A stretch of 6,167 nucleotides of DNA from NCBI GenBank assembly GCA_015490255.1, contig WFYF01000284.1, forward strand, positions 1-6,167, written 5' to 3'. Both the position numbers and the translations under genes were made by a program. This stretch comes from Caldifarciminota bacterium. Lineage in GTDB: Bacteria > Hydrothermota > Hydrothermia > S141-80. Positions 1-6,167 of the stretch are shown one piece after another (within the stretch, counting starts at the first letter, position 1; every line of letters starts with the position of its first letter). Below the pieces are notes generated by a model. It saw only the letters and a program-made list of their open reading frames with translations. It ran no database searches and was not told where the DNA came from.

Positions 1-1170
1 CACCCCTTCTTCCAGCAGAGCGTGGAAAAGGGATCGGTAGAGGTCCGTCCGACTCGCCTTCACCTCTTCCAGGTTCCGGGGAGGGATCTCCCGGAAAAAG
101 ATTCCAAAAAAGGACCCGACGCCCGGAAGGCTGACCGGAATCCCCGCCCGATCAAAGATCTCCTGAATGCCCCGGGTGAGGACTTCCCGGTGGCTGGAGA
201 GTTCCTCATAGGGGTTGTCCCGCTCCAGCACCTCCAGGGTGGCCAGTCCCGCCTCCATGGCCACCGGGTTTCCCGAAAGGGTGCCAGCCTGATAAACCGG
301 GCCCTCCGGAGCCACCAGAGCCATCACCTCCTCCCGGCCCCCATAGGCTCCCACCGGGAAACCTCCCCCGATCACCTTGCCCAGGGTCACAAGATCCGGC
401 TGGATGCCATAATAGGTGGATGCTCCTCCAAAATGGATCCGGAAACCCGTGATCACCTCGTCAAAAATCAGGAGAGCCCCGTGAGCCTGCGTCACTTCTC
501 GGAGTCCCTCCAGAAATCCCGGCTCGGGAAGCACCACCCCCATGTTCCCCGCCACGGGCTCCACAATCACCGCCGCGATCTCCTCTCCCTTTTCGTCAAA
601 CAGCGCCCTCACCGCATCCAGATCATTGTAGGGCAAGATATAGGTATGCCGGACCATATCCGCCGGAACTCCCGGAGAAGAGGGCACCCCGAAGGTGAGG
701 GCGCCAGAGCCGGCCTGGACCAGAAACGTATCGGCATGGCCGTGATAACACCCGGCAAACTTCACCACGCCGTCCCGACCGGTATAGGCCCGGGCAAGAC
801 GCACCGCACTCATGGTGGCTTCCGTCCCGGAGTTCACAAACCGGATCCGATCCATAAAGGGAAAGGCCCGGACAATTTTCTCCGCAAGACGGACCTCCAC
901 CTCCGTGGGCGCGCCAAAGGAGCTCCCCCGGAGCAGCCGCTCCACCACTCGCACAGTCACCTCAGGGTGACGATGCCCCAGAATCAGCGGCCCCCAGGAC
1001 AGCACATAATCCACATATTTCCGGCCGTCCGCGTCCCACACATGGGGACCTTCTCCCCGGACCAGAAACCGGGGAGCGCCCCCCACCGCCCCAAAAGCCC
1101 GGACCGGACTGGATACCCCTCCCGGCATCACCTGCCGGGCCCGTTCAAACAGGGAATGACTCCTGGACAT
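1..1170 (-). CDS. hemL: Glutamate-1-semialdehyde 2,1-aminomutase (HemL), 3' end truncated by window edge
   Basis: A PLP-dependent class III (fold type I) aminotransferase-like enzyme. It converts glutamate-1-semialdehyde to 5-aminolevulinate in the cytoplasm, the last step of the C5 route to haem and other tetrapyrroles. I translated all 390 visible codons and the frame is open throughout. Seen in order: substrate and PLP region with NSGTEA (113-118) and CYHGHAD (141-147); the mobile gating loop around VQAGSGALTFGVPSSPGVP (151-169); FDEVITGFR (236-244) with the pyridine-binding Asp237; the PLP Schiff-base lysine Lys265 in TLGKVIGGG, the same number as in E. coli HemL; and QAGTLSGNP. About 35-40 C-terminal residues lie beyond the left edge, judging from the usual 425-430 aa. 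The ATG at 1170 is chosen because it follows a GGGAGG box by 6 nt, gives the normal N-terminus (SLFERARQVMPGGVSSPVR), and shares its A with the TGA of the upstream glycosyltransferase, implying translational coupling. No key residue is missing. Generic class III aminotransferase is unlikely given these HemL-specific motifs. Confidence 0.97.
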   Translation of the reverse strand, partial: MSRSHSLFERARQVMPGGVSSPVRAFGAVGGAPRFLVRGEGPHVWDADGRKYVDYVLSWGPLILGHRHPEVTVRVVERLLRGSSFGAPTEVEVRLAEKIVRAFPFMDRIRFVNSGTEATMSAVRLARAYTGRDGVVKFAGCYHGHADTFLVQAGSGALTFGVPSSPGVPADMVRHTYILPYNDLDAVRALFDEKGEEIAAVIVEPVAGNMGVVLPEPGFLEGLREVTQAHGALLIFDEVITGFRIHFGGASTYYGIQPDLVTLGKVIGGGFPVGAYGGREEVMALVAPEGPVYQAGTLSGNPVAMEAGLATLEVLERDNPYEELSSHREVLTRGIQEIFDRAGIPVSLPGVGSFFGIFFREIPPRNLEEVKASRTDLYRSLFHALLEEGV

Positions 1171-2303
1171 CACCGTCCTCCCGGAGAGGGCACCTGACGG
1201 TGCCGTCGGATCAGTTCCTGAAGATAGGCTTCCAGTTCCAGGGCGAAACGGTCCCAGGACAGGCTCTCCGCAAAGGTCCGGGCGTTCCGGGCAAAGGACC
1301 TGCGGAGCTTATCATCGCGAAGCAGACGAACCACCGCCCGGGCCAGGCCTTCCACATCCCCCCAGGGAACCAGGAACCCGGTTTCTCCGTGACGCACGCT
1401 GTCCCGGATCCCGGGGGCATCAAAGGCCACCACAGGGGTGCCGCAGGCCTGGGCCTCGGTGTTCACCATCCCCCAGCCCTCTTTGGGCGACGTGTTCACC
1501 AGCACCCACGCCTGCTGGAGATACCGGATCTTTTCCTCCTGCGGCACCAGGCCGGTGAAGGTGACAGCATCCCCGAGTCCCAGATTCCTGGCGTTTTTTT
1601 TCAGCGCCTCCAGATAATCTCCTCCACCCACCACCACCATCCGGGCCCCGGGCACCTCCTGGAACACCCGCCGGAAGGCCTGGAGGGCAAGGTCCACACG
1701 CTTGTATCGTTTCATCCGTCCCAGATAGACCACCAGAGGGGTGGGCGACTTCTCGCCCGGCGTGTAGCGTTCCGTGTCCACACCGGGGAGAAACAGCCGG
1801 ATGTTCTCCGGCGGGACGCCCCGCTGGATCAGGTCCTGCCGGGTGCTTTCTGAAATGGCGATGAAGGGCGTGGGCCGGTAAACCCGCGGAATAGGACGTT
1901 CCATGAGCACCACATAGGATGCCAGAACCGGATTGGTTTCCTGAAAGGCGGTCTCACCGAAAAGATGAGGCACAAAGGTGACCACGGGAACGTCCCGCTC
2001 AAAAAGCGGCAGAAAGGTGGGCACCTTGGTGATGCTGTCCACCACCACGTCGGGACGGTGCCGGCGCCGCCACCGGGCATAAAGCAGGGGCACCGTGAAG
2101 TTGGCAATGTGCCATGGCCCCATCCGGTGATAGGTGATGCCGTCCTTCCCCCGTTCCACCGCGGGCATCCCCTTCGCCCGGGCGCCGAACCAGTGGATCT
2201 CGTGACGGGGAGCAAGACGGGAGAAATATTCCCACAGGTAATATTCCGCCCCGCCCGCATAGGGATGGGCGGGATCCTGCCAGTTCACAATGGCGATCTT
2301 CAT
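1170..2303 (-). CDS. GT-B glycosyltransferase, family 4 (GT4)
   Basis: A 377-residue retaining glycosyltransferase of the GT4 type, expected to transfer a sugar from a nucleotide-sugar donor to a glycan or lipid acceptor at the cytoplasmic face of the membrane. Seen: an N-terminal Rossmann half beginning MKIAIVNW with HPYAGGAE (13-20), the glycine-rich loop of such enzymes; a linker with AISEST (149-154) and LPGVDTERY (172-180); a C-terminal half opening with VYLGRMKRYKRVD (192-204), where Arg196 and Lys201 are the likely donor-diphosphate contacts; and the EX7E motif Glu275-Glu283 in EGWGMVNTE, followed by ACGTPVVA. No signal peptide or membrane helix is visible. The basic patch ARWRRRHRP (76-84) could help peripheral membrane binding (inference). 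The ATG overlaps the preceding stop as ATGA and has no visible Shine-Dalgarno, so translation probably depends on the upstream gene. The neighbouring sugar-nucleotide SDR suggests a matching donor. The exact sugar and acceptor cannot be read from the sequence. The gene contains an in-frame A8 run at residues 235-237. Confidence 0.92.
   Translation of the reverse strand: MKIAIVNWQDPAHPYAGGAEYYLWEYFSRLAPRHEIHWFGARAKGMPAVERGKDGITYHRMGPWHIANFTVPLLYARWRRRHRPDVVVDSITKVPTFLPLFERDVPVVTFVPHLFGETAFQETNPVLASYVVLMERPIPRVYRPTPFIAISESTRQDLIQRGVPPENIRLFLPGVDTERYTPGEKSPTPLVVYLGRMKRYKRVDLALQAFRRVFQEVPGARMVVVGGGDYLEALKKNARNLGLGDAVTFTGLVPQEEKIRYLQQAWVLVNTSPKEGWGMVNTEAQACGTPVVAFDAPGIRDSVRHGETGFLVPWGDVEGLARAVVRLLRDDKLRRSFARNARTFAESLSWDRFALELEAYLQELIRRHRQVPSPGGR
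1177..1182 (-). promoter_or_regulatory. Ribosome binding site of hemL, inside the GT4 gene end
   Basis: Minus strand GGGAGG, 6 nt before the hemL ATG and within the last codons of the glycosyltransferase. Stop and start overlap as TGATG (1168-1172), sharing one base. hemL thus has its own strong site as well as coupling to the gene before it. Confidence 0.8.
2300..2303 (-). promoter_or_regulatory. ATGA stop-start overlap (translational coupling), SDR gene to GT4
   Basis: The minus-strand bases ATGA hold both the glycosyltransferase start (ATG) and the SDR stop (TGA). The 20 nt upstream contain no purine-rich Shine-Dalgarno box, so the glycosyltransferase is probably translated by ribosomes that have just finished the SDR gene. 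This would tie the amounts of the two sugar enzymes together. Confidence 0.75.
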
Positions 2304-3544
2304 TCGGGCGGGAAACGCCGGTGGGGGTCCAGATAGAAGTTGATCTGATCCCGCAAAATGTCCCGCAATCCTTTCCGGGGCACCCAGCCCAGGCGCTCCC
2401 GGGCCTTGCGGGCATCCGTGAGGAGGATGGGCACCTCCGCCGGTCGGAAACGGGAAGGGTCAAACCGGACCACCACCTCACCCTTTTCGGTGACAAGGCG
2501 CAGGCCTTCCTGCTCCAGGGTGAAATCCACCTCTCCATCCAGCAGCATCCGATCCACCCGGCTTGCGGCAAAGGCCACGCCGAAACGCTCCAGCATTTCC
2601 TCCCGGCCGGGGTCCTCCACCCGAACGTCCCCCCGGAGGGTCCGCAGTTCATGGACCTTCCAGTCCACTTCTTCCAGGGCCCACAGGAGATAGGTCAGAA
2701 CGCTGTTGGTCCGGGCCGATCCCAGATTATAGACTTCCCCGGGCTCCCCCTTTTCGGCCATGGCGACATAGCCCTCCACCACGTCCTGAATGTGGGACCA
2801 GTCCCGGAAGGCCCCCACATAACCCAGGCGGATCTCCTCCTGCTCTCCCATCACCCGGCGCATCACCTGATTGGCGATCTGGGAGGTCACGAACATCGGT
2901 CCCCGGCCGGCCCCCTCGTGGTTGAAAGCCCGGGACACAATGGTGGGAATGCGGTAGCTGTGGAAATAGTTCCGCATCATATAGTCCCCCTGCACCTTGC
3001 TCACCGCATAGGGGGACATGGGGCGCAGGGGATTCTCCTCCCGGATGGGCAATTCCGGAAGGCGCGTGGGTTCGGGGAAGATCCGGCCGTATTTCTCCCG
3101 GGCCCGGGCCAGCTGGGTCTCGTTGTGGAACACCAGGCCGTATTCCTCGCTGGACCCTGCGAAAACCACCCGGATGTCCGGGTTCTTGAACCGTACGGCC
3201 TCCAGGAGGTTGGCCGTGCCCAGGGTGTTGATCTCAAAGGTTTCCACGGGATAGCGAAAACTCCGGGCCACAAAGGACTGGGCTGCCAGGTGAAAAACCA
3301 CCTCGGGCCGGGCCTCGTCCAGCGCGGAAGCCAGGCTGGCCAGGTCCCGCAGGTCCCCCACCACAAGCCGCACTTCGCCCTCCAGGCCCATCTCCCGCAC
3401 CCGTGCGGGCACCCGGCCGTCCGCCCGGGGACGGAAGAGTCCCCACACCTCCGCCCCCCGCTCCAGCAACGTCCGGGCGAGATAGGGGCCTACAAACCCG
3501 CTGATCCCGGTGATGAGCACCCGTTTTCCGTTCCAGAATTCCAT
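2300..3544 (-). CDS. GDP-mannose 4,6-dehydratase-like extended SDR (nucleotide-sugar dehydratase/epimerase/reductase)
   Basis: A 414-residue extended short-chain dehydrogenase/reductase acting on a nucleotide sugar with bound NAD(P), presumably cytoplasmic. Seen: the cofactor loop GISGFVG (Gly13, Gly16, Gly19); GDLRD with Asp64; HLAAQS (85-90); the catalytic set Ser131/Glu133 in GSSEEYG plus Tyr179 and Lys183 in SPYAVSK; FNHEGAGRGPMFV (207-219) and FRDWSHIQDVVEGY (246-259), which form the sugar-binding half; and RFRPAEVPILL (365-375) followed by KARERLGW, typical of GDP-mannose dehydratases. It is longer than E. coli GMD (373 aa) because of two insertions: about 24 residues between Glu133 and Tyr179, and about 30 between the LGSARTNSV segment (274) and RPAEV (367). 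Some motifs are more like GDP-4-keto-6-deoxymannose reductase (RMD), so reductase or C4-epimerase activity is possible. The start at 3544 is backed by GGGAGG 5 nt upstream and by the complete Rossmann N-terminus. It lies 15 nt after menB and overlaps the glycosyltransferase by 4 nt. Family certain; substrate uncertain. Confidence 0.82.
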   Translation of the reverse strand: MEFWNGKRVLITGISGFVGPYLARTLLERGAEVWGLFRPRADGRVPARVREMGLEGEVRLVVGDLRDLASLASALDEARPEVVFHLAAQSFVARSFRYPVETFEINTLGTANLLEAVRFKNPDIRVVFAGSSEEYGLVFHNETQLARAREKYGRIFPEPTRLPELPIREENPLRPMSPYAVSKVQGDYMMRNYFHSYRIPTIVSRAFNHEGAGRGPMFVTSQIANQVMRRVMGEQEEIRLGYVGAFRDWSHIQDVVEGYVAMAEKGEPGEVYNLGSARTNSVLTYLLWALEEVDWKVHELRTLRGDVRVEDPGREEMLERFGVAFAASRVDRMLLDGEVDFTLEQEGLRLVTEKGEVVVRFDPSRFRPAEVPILLTDARKARERLGWVPRKGLRDILRDQINFYLDPHRRFPPE

Positions 3545-3549
3545 GCCTT

Positions 3550-3555
3550 CCTCCC
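3550..3555 (-). promoter_or_regulatory. Ribosome binding site of the SDR gene
   Basis: Minus strand GGGAGG, 5 nt before the ATG at 3544, inside the 15-nt gap after the menB TGA. It supports independent re-initiation and the chosen start. Confidence 0.8.
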
Positions 3556-3559
3556 GTGT

Positions 3560-4414
3560 TCAGGGCCGCCAGGGGAATTTCCGGAAGTCGGGCTTGCGCC
3601 GCTCCAGAAAGGCCCGCTTCCCCTCCTGGGCCTCTTCCGTCATGTAATAGAGCATGGTGGCCGTCCCGGCGAGGTCCATCAGTCCGATCTGTCCGTCCAC
3701 ATCGGCGTTCATGGCATATTTGATGGCCCGGATGGCGATGGGGCTCTTCTCCAGAATTTCAAGCGCCCACCGGATGCCCTCGTTCTCCAGCTTCTCCAAG
3801 GGCACCACCCTGTTCACCAGGCCCATCTCCAGGGCCTCCCGGGCACCGTACTGCCGGCAGAGATACCAGATCTCCCGGGCTTTTTTCTGGCCCACGATCC
3901 GGGCGAGATAGGCCGAGCCCAGCCCCGCGTCAAAACTTCCCACCTTCGGCCCGGTCTGACCGAAAATCGCGTTGTCCGCTGCTATGGTCAGGTCGCAGAC
4001 CACGTGGAGCACGTGCCCCCCGCCGATGGCATATCCGGCCACCAGGGCGATCACCGGTTTGGGAATGGCCCGGATCAGCCGATAAAGGTCCAGCACGTTG
4101 AGCCACTCTTTCCCCGTCTCATCCCGGTATCCCGCTTCGCCCCGGATCTTCTGGTCCCCGCCGGCACAGAAAGCCCATTTTCCGTCCGGCGCCGGCCCTG
4201 CACCGGTGAGCAGAATCACCCCGATCCGGGGGTCCCGACGGGCATCGCTGAAGGCCTGATACATTTCAAACACCGTGCGGGGGCGAAAGGCGTTCCGGAC
4301 CTCCGGCCGGTTGATGGTGATCTTGGCAATGCCTTCCCTCGCCTTGTGATAGAGAATGTCCTGAAAGTCAAAACCCTCCACCGGAATCCATTCCACCAGA
4401 GGTTTTTCCAGCAT
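3560..4414 (-). CDS. menB: 1,4-dihydroxy-2-naphthoyl-CoA synthase (MenB)
   Basis: A crotonase-fold enzyme that cyclises o-succinylbenzoyl-CoA to 1,4-dihydroxy-2-naphthoyl-CoA in the classical menaquinone pathway; cytoplasmic. The 284-aa product matches E. coli MenB (285 aa) almost end to end. Seen: [15 protein letters not shown] (31-45); the oxyanion-hole and CoA region CAGGDQK (83-89); Tyr96 in [18 protein letters not shown] (127-137); [12 protein letters not shown] with Gly155 and Asp162; the CRQY loop (186-189); Tyr257 in YYMTEE; and RKPDFRKFP near the end. These correspond to E. coli Tyr97, Gly156, Asp163 and Tyr258, offset by one. Gly at 155 rather than Asp marks the bicarbonate-dependent (type I) class. 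The ORF is open up to an ATG at 4471, but that start would overlap glyS by 44 nt. I chose the ATG at 4414 because AGGAGG precedes it by 5 nt and it gives the family's length. It follows the glyS stop by 13 nt. An ordinary enoyl-CoA hydratase is excluded by the MenB-specific C-terminus. No other men gene is in view. Confidence 0.97.
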   Translation of the reverse strand: MLEKPLVEWIPVEGFDFQDILYHKAREGIAKITINRPEVRNAFRPRTVFEMYQAFSDARRDPRIGVILLTGAGPAPDGKWAFCAGGDQKIRGEAGYRDETGKEWLNVLDLYRLIRAIPKPVIALVAGYAIGGGHVLHVVCDLTIAADNAIFGQTGPKVGSFDAGLGSAYLARIVGQKKAREIWYLCRQYGAREALEMGLVNRVVPLEKLENEGIRWALEILEKSPIAIRAIKYAMNADVDGQIGLMDLAGTATMLYYMTEEAQEGKRAFLERRKPDFRKFPWRP

Positions 4415-4419
4415 CACAT

Positions 4420-4425
4420 CCTCCT
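4420..4425 (-). promoter_or_regulatory. Ribosome binding site that fixes the menB start
   Basis: On the minus strand this reads AGGAGG, a perfect anti-SD match, 5 nt before the ATG at 4414. It lies in the 13-nt gap after the glyS TAA. It favours the 4414 start over the longer frame beginning at 4471, which has no comparable box and would run into glyS. Confidence 0.85.
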
Positions 4426-4427
4426 GG

Positions 4428-6167
4428 TTATCCCTGAACCACGATCCGGGAGAGATCGGCGTATTGTTCAAACCGGTCCCGCACCGCCTTCAAAAGACGC
4501 AGGCGGTTGGTGCGCACAGCATCGTTTTCCACCATCACGAACACCGTGTCAAAAAACCGGTCGATGAGGGGACGCAGAGAGAACAGGGCCTCCAGCGCCC
4601 GGGGATAGTCCCGGGCCGCCAGGGCCTCCTGAAGGACGCCATCCACCTCCGGGAGGGCTTCCCACAGGGCCCGCTCGGCCTCTTCCTCAAACCGGGCCGG
4701 GTCCGGCGGTCCTTCCACCGCCTGATCCTTCAGGATGTTGGCCACCCGTTTCAGGCCCACCACCACGCCGGTAAACCGCTCCTCGTCCTTCTCAAGAAGA
4801 TCCTGCAGGGCCCGGGCCCGATGGTGGACGTCCACCAGGTTCCAGTTCCCCAGGGCCATCACCGCGTCCACGATGTCATAGCGGATCCCCTCCCGCTCCT
4901 CCAGGTGACGCTCCAACCGATCCATCAGGAAGGCCTTCAGATCGGAAAGGGCCTCCACAGCCTGGAGGTCCTCCGGATAATTCCGGGCGGCCTCCTCCAG
5001 CAGGGCCGCAACGTCCAGCCCCATGTCAAAGCGCAGGATCAGATCAAAGGCCCCGGTGGCATCCCGGCGCAGGCCAAAGGGATCCCGGGATCCCCGGACC
5101 CGCTCGCCCATGGCGAAAAATCCCACCAGGGTGTCCATCCGGTCGGCCAGGCCCACCACCGCCCCTTCCCGCGTCCGGGGGAATTCTCCGCCTTTCGGAA
5201 GGTGATGCTCATAGATCACCCGGGCCACCGGTTCAGGATAGCCCTGCCGCAGGGCGTATTCCATCCCGATGCGGCCTTCCAGTTTGGTGAACTCCTTGCC
5301 GTCCCGGATCATCAGGGTGGTCTGGTCCACCTTGGCAAGCCAGGCTCCTTCCTCCACAACCTTTCTGTCCGCCCCCACACGTTCCGCAATCCACAGAGAA
5401 AGTTTCACCAGGCGTTCGGTCTTTTCATAGAGCGTCCCCAGCCGCTCCACCCAGAACACCCCCCGCAGGAGGGGGATGCGGTCTTTCAAAGGAATTTTCA
5501 GGTCTTCCTCAAAATAGAACCGGGCGTCTTCCAGCCGGGCCCGCACCACCCGCTCCACCCCCTGCCGCACCGTCTCAGCCCGGTCGGCGGGCACGTTCAT
5601 GGGAGCCAGAAACACCGGGGCCAGCTTTCCTTCCTCTGTCCTGGCGCCAAAATATCGCTGGTGCTGCTTCAGGGCGGTCAGGATCACGATCTCCGGGAGA
5701 TCCAGAAAAACCGGATCAAACCGCCCCGGCACCGCCTCGGGAAGCTCCAGCAGATGGGTGTTCTCCTGAAGGAGCTCCGCATCCTCAATCCGCACCACAC
5801 CCGTCTCCCGGGCCAGCGCGTCCATCCGGGACGCAAGCCGGGCTTTCCTTTCCTCCGGATCCACCACCACCCCGGCCTTCTCTAACACCCCGTCGTATTC
5901 CCGGGCATGGGGGATGACAACCGCTGGAGCCAGGAACCGGTGTCCCCGGCTCTCCCGTCCGGCGCGCAGGCCCGCATACGTCATGTCCAGAACCTCGTCA
6001 TCCAGGAGGGCCACCAGCCACCGGATGGGCCGGGGGAAGCGCACTCCCGCCCCGTCCCACCGCATGGTTTTTTCAAAGGAAAGTTCCGAAAGAATCCGGG
6101 GAACGCCTGATTCCAGAATCTCCTTCGCAGATTTCCCTCCCCGCTGCACCACCGCCACCACATACAC
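4428..6167 (-). CDS. glyS: Glycine--tRNA ligase beta subunit (GlyS), 5' end truncated by window edge
   Basis: The beta subunit of the bacterial alpha2beta2 glycyl-tRNA synthetase. It binds tRNA-Gly and supports the catalytic alpha subunit (GlyQ), which is not in this window but would be expected just upstream. The 579 visible codons are open to the TAA at 4428; about 110 N-terminal residues are missing, as the E. coli protein has 689. Counting from the first visible codon: FEKTMRW (31-37) and [13 protein letters not shown] (43-55), RGHRFLAP (74-81), LKQHQRYF (166-173), [18 protein letters not shown] (206-223), [11 protein letters not shown] (243-253), the HD-like region with YEHHLP (319-324) and [13 protein letters not shown] (340-352), [10 protein letters not shown] (359-368), and a C-terminal DALR-like anticodon-binding region with LKRVANILK (472-480), [11 protein letters not shown] (538-548) and ADLSRIV (570-576). 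A short RDGKEF stretch (288-293) is a few residues longer than the E. coli equivalent. The GTG at the very edge is an internal Val, not a start. Housekeeping gene, apparently first of the visible genes in the operon. Confidence 0.97.
   Translation of the reverse strand: MYVVAVVQRGGKSAKEILESGVPRILSELSFEKTMRWDGAGVRFPRPIRWLVALLDDEVLDMTYAGLRAGRESRGHRFLAPAVVIPHAREYDGVLEKAGVVVDPEERKARLASRMDALARETGVVRIEDAELLQENTHLLELPEAVPGRFDPVFLDLPEIVILTALKQHQRYFGARTEEGKLAPVFLAPMNVPADRAETVRQGVERVVRARLEDARFYFEEDLKIPLKDRIPLLRGVFWVERLGTLYEKTERLVKLSLWIAERVGADRKVVEEGAWLAKVDQTTLMIRDGKEFTKLEGRIGMEYALRQGYPEPVARVIYEHHLPKGGEFPRTREGAVVGLADRMDTLVGFFAMGERVRGSRDPFGLRRDATGAFDLILRFDMGLDVAALLEEAARNYPEDLQAVEALSDLKAFLMDRLERHLEEREGIRYDIVDAVMALGNWNLVDVHHRARALQDLLEKDEERFTGVVVGLKRVANILKDQAVEGPPDPARFEEEAERALWEALPEVDGVLQEALAARDYPRALEALFSLRPLIDRFFDTVFVMVENDAVRTNRLRLLKAVRDRFEQYADLSRIVVQG

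Larger units (their letters stand above)
1..6167 (-). other. Probable single operon glyS-menB-SDR-GT4-hemL
   Basis: All five genes point the same way with junctions of 13 nt, 15 nt, 4-nt overlap and 1-nt overlap. No hairpin followed by a T-run and no room for a promoter exists between them, so any promoter or terminator lies outside the window, or a promoter lies inside a coding region. The operon call is an inference from spacing and strand only. Confidence 0.75.

Noticed and set aside
22..1197. A 391-codon plus-strand frame opposite hemL.
   Set aside because: Antisense shadow: low-complexity Arg/His/Pro-rich translation, with fully conserved hemL on the other strand.
1999..2652. A minus-strand 217-codon frame spanning the SDR/GT4 junction.
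   Set aside because: Out-of-frame shadow of two real genes on the same strand. The Trp/Arg/Pro-rich translation resembles no family.
3545..3559. Possible terminator or promoter between menB and the SDR gene.
   Set aside because: The 15-nt gap holds only a ribosome binding site, with no room for a hairpin or a -35/-10 pair.
4415..4471. A longer menB start at 4471 adding 19 residues.
   Set aside because: It would overlap glyS by 44 nt, lacks a ribosome site of the quality seen at 4420-4425, and makes the protein longer than E. coli MenB.
2321..4567. A 748-codon open frame on the plus strand covering the SDR and menB genes and the end of glyS.
   Set aside because: It is antisense to three clearly identified genes. 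Its translation is rich in His, Pro and Gly with no recognisable domain, as expected for the shadow of GC-rich coding DNA with few stop-generating codons.
4464..5885. A 473-codon plus-strand frame opposite glyS.
   Set aside because: Antisense shadow of glyS. His/Gly/Pro-rich translation with no motif.
6165..6167. GTG at the right edge as a start codon for glyS.
   Set aside because: The visible frame begins inside the conserved GlyS region about 110 residues from the usual N-terminus, so this is an internal Val codon cut by the window edge.

Overview
The window is a single, gap-free block of five genes, all on the minus strand. In transcription order (right to left) they are: glyS (glycyl-tRNA synthetase beta subunit, 5' end cut off by the right edge), menB (dihydroxynaphthoyl-CoA synthase), a GDP-mannose-4,6-dehydratase-like SDR enzyme, a family 4 glycosyltransferase, and hemL (glutamate-1-semialdehyde aminomutase, 3' end cut off by the left edge). 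Junctions are +13 nt, +15 nt, a 4-nt ATGA overlap and a 1-nt TGATG overlap, so the block looks like one translationally coupled transcription unit. No promoter, terminator, RNA gene, mobile element, repeat array or CRISPR is visible, and no non-coding stretch exceeds 15 nt.

The DNA is GC-rich (about 60% by eye). Its genes use CGG for Arg heavily and avoid A/T-rich codons, and the proteins are rich in Arg and Glu. The gene set points to a bacterium with the two-subunit (alpha2beta2) GlyRS, the classical menaquinone pathway, and the C5 (glutamate) route to tetrapyrroles. I cannot fix the phylum from this. The Arg/Glu-rich composition would fit a thermophile but does not prove one.

Functionally, the block mixes housekeeping steps (tRNA charging, quinone and haem synthesis) with a two-gene sugar module, in which a nucleotide-sugar-modifying SDR enzyme is followed by a GT-B glycosyltransferase. 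The sugar pair probably makes and transfers a modified (possibly deoxy) sugar onto a surface glycan or lipid. Co-transcription with menB and hemL more likely reflects compact genome organisation than one shared pathway.

Nothing here is clearly a new system. The most notable item is the SDR enzyme: it carries two insertions relative to E. coli-type GMD and mixes GMD-like and RMD-like motifs, so its substrate is uncertain.
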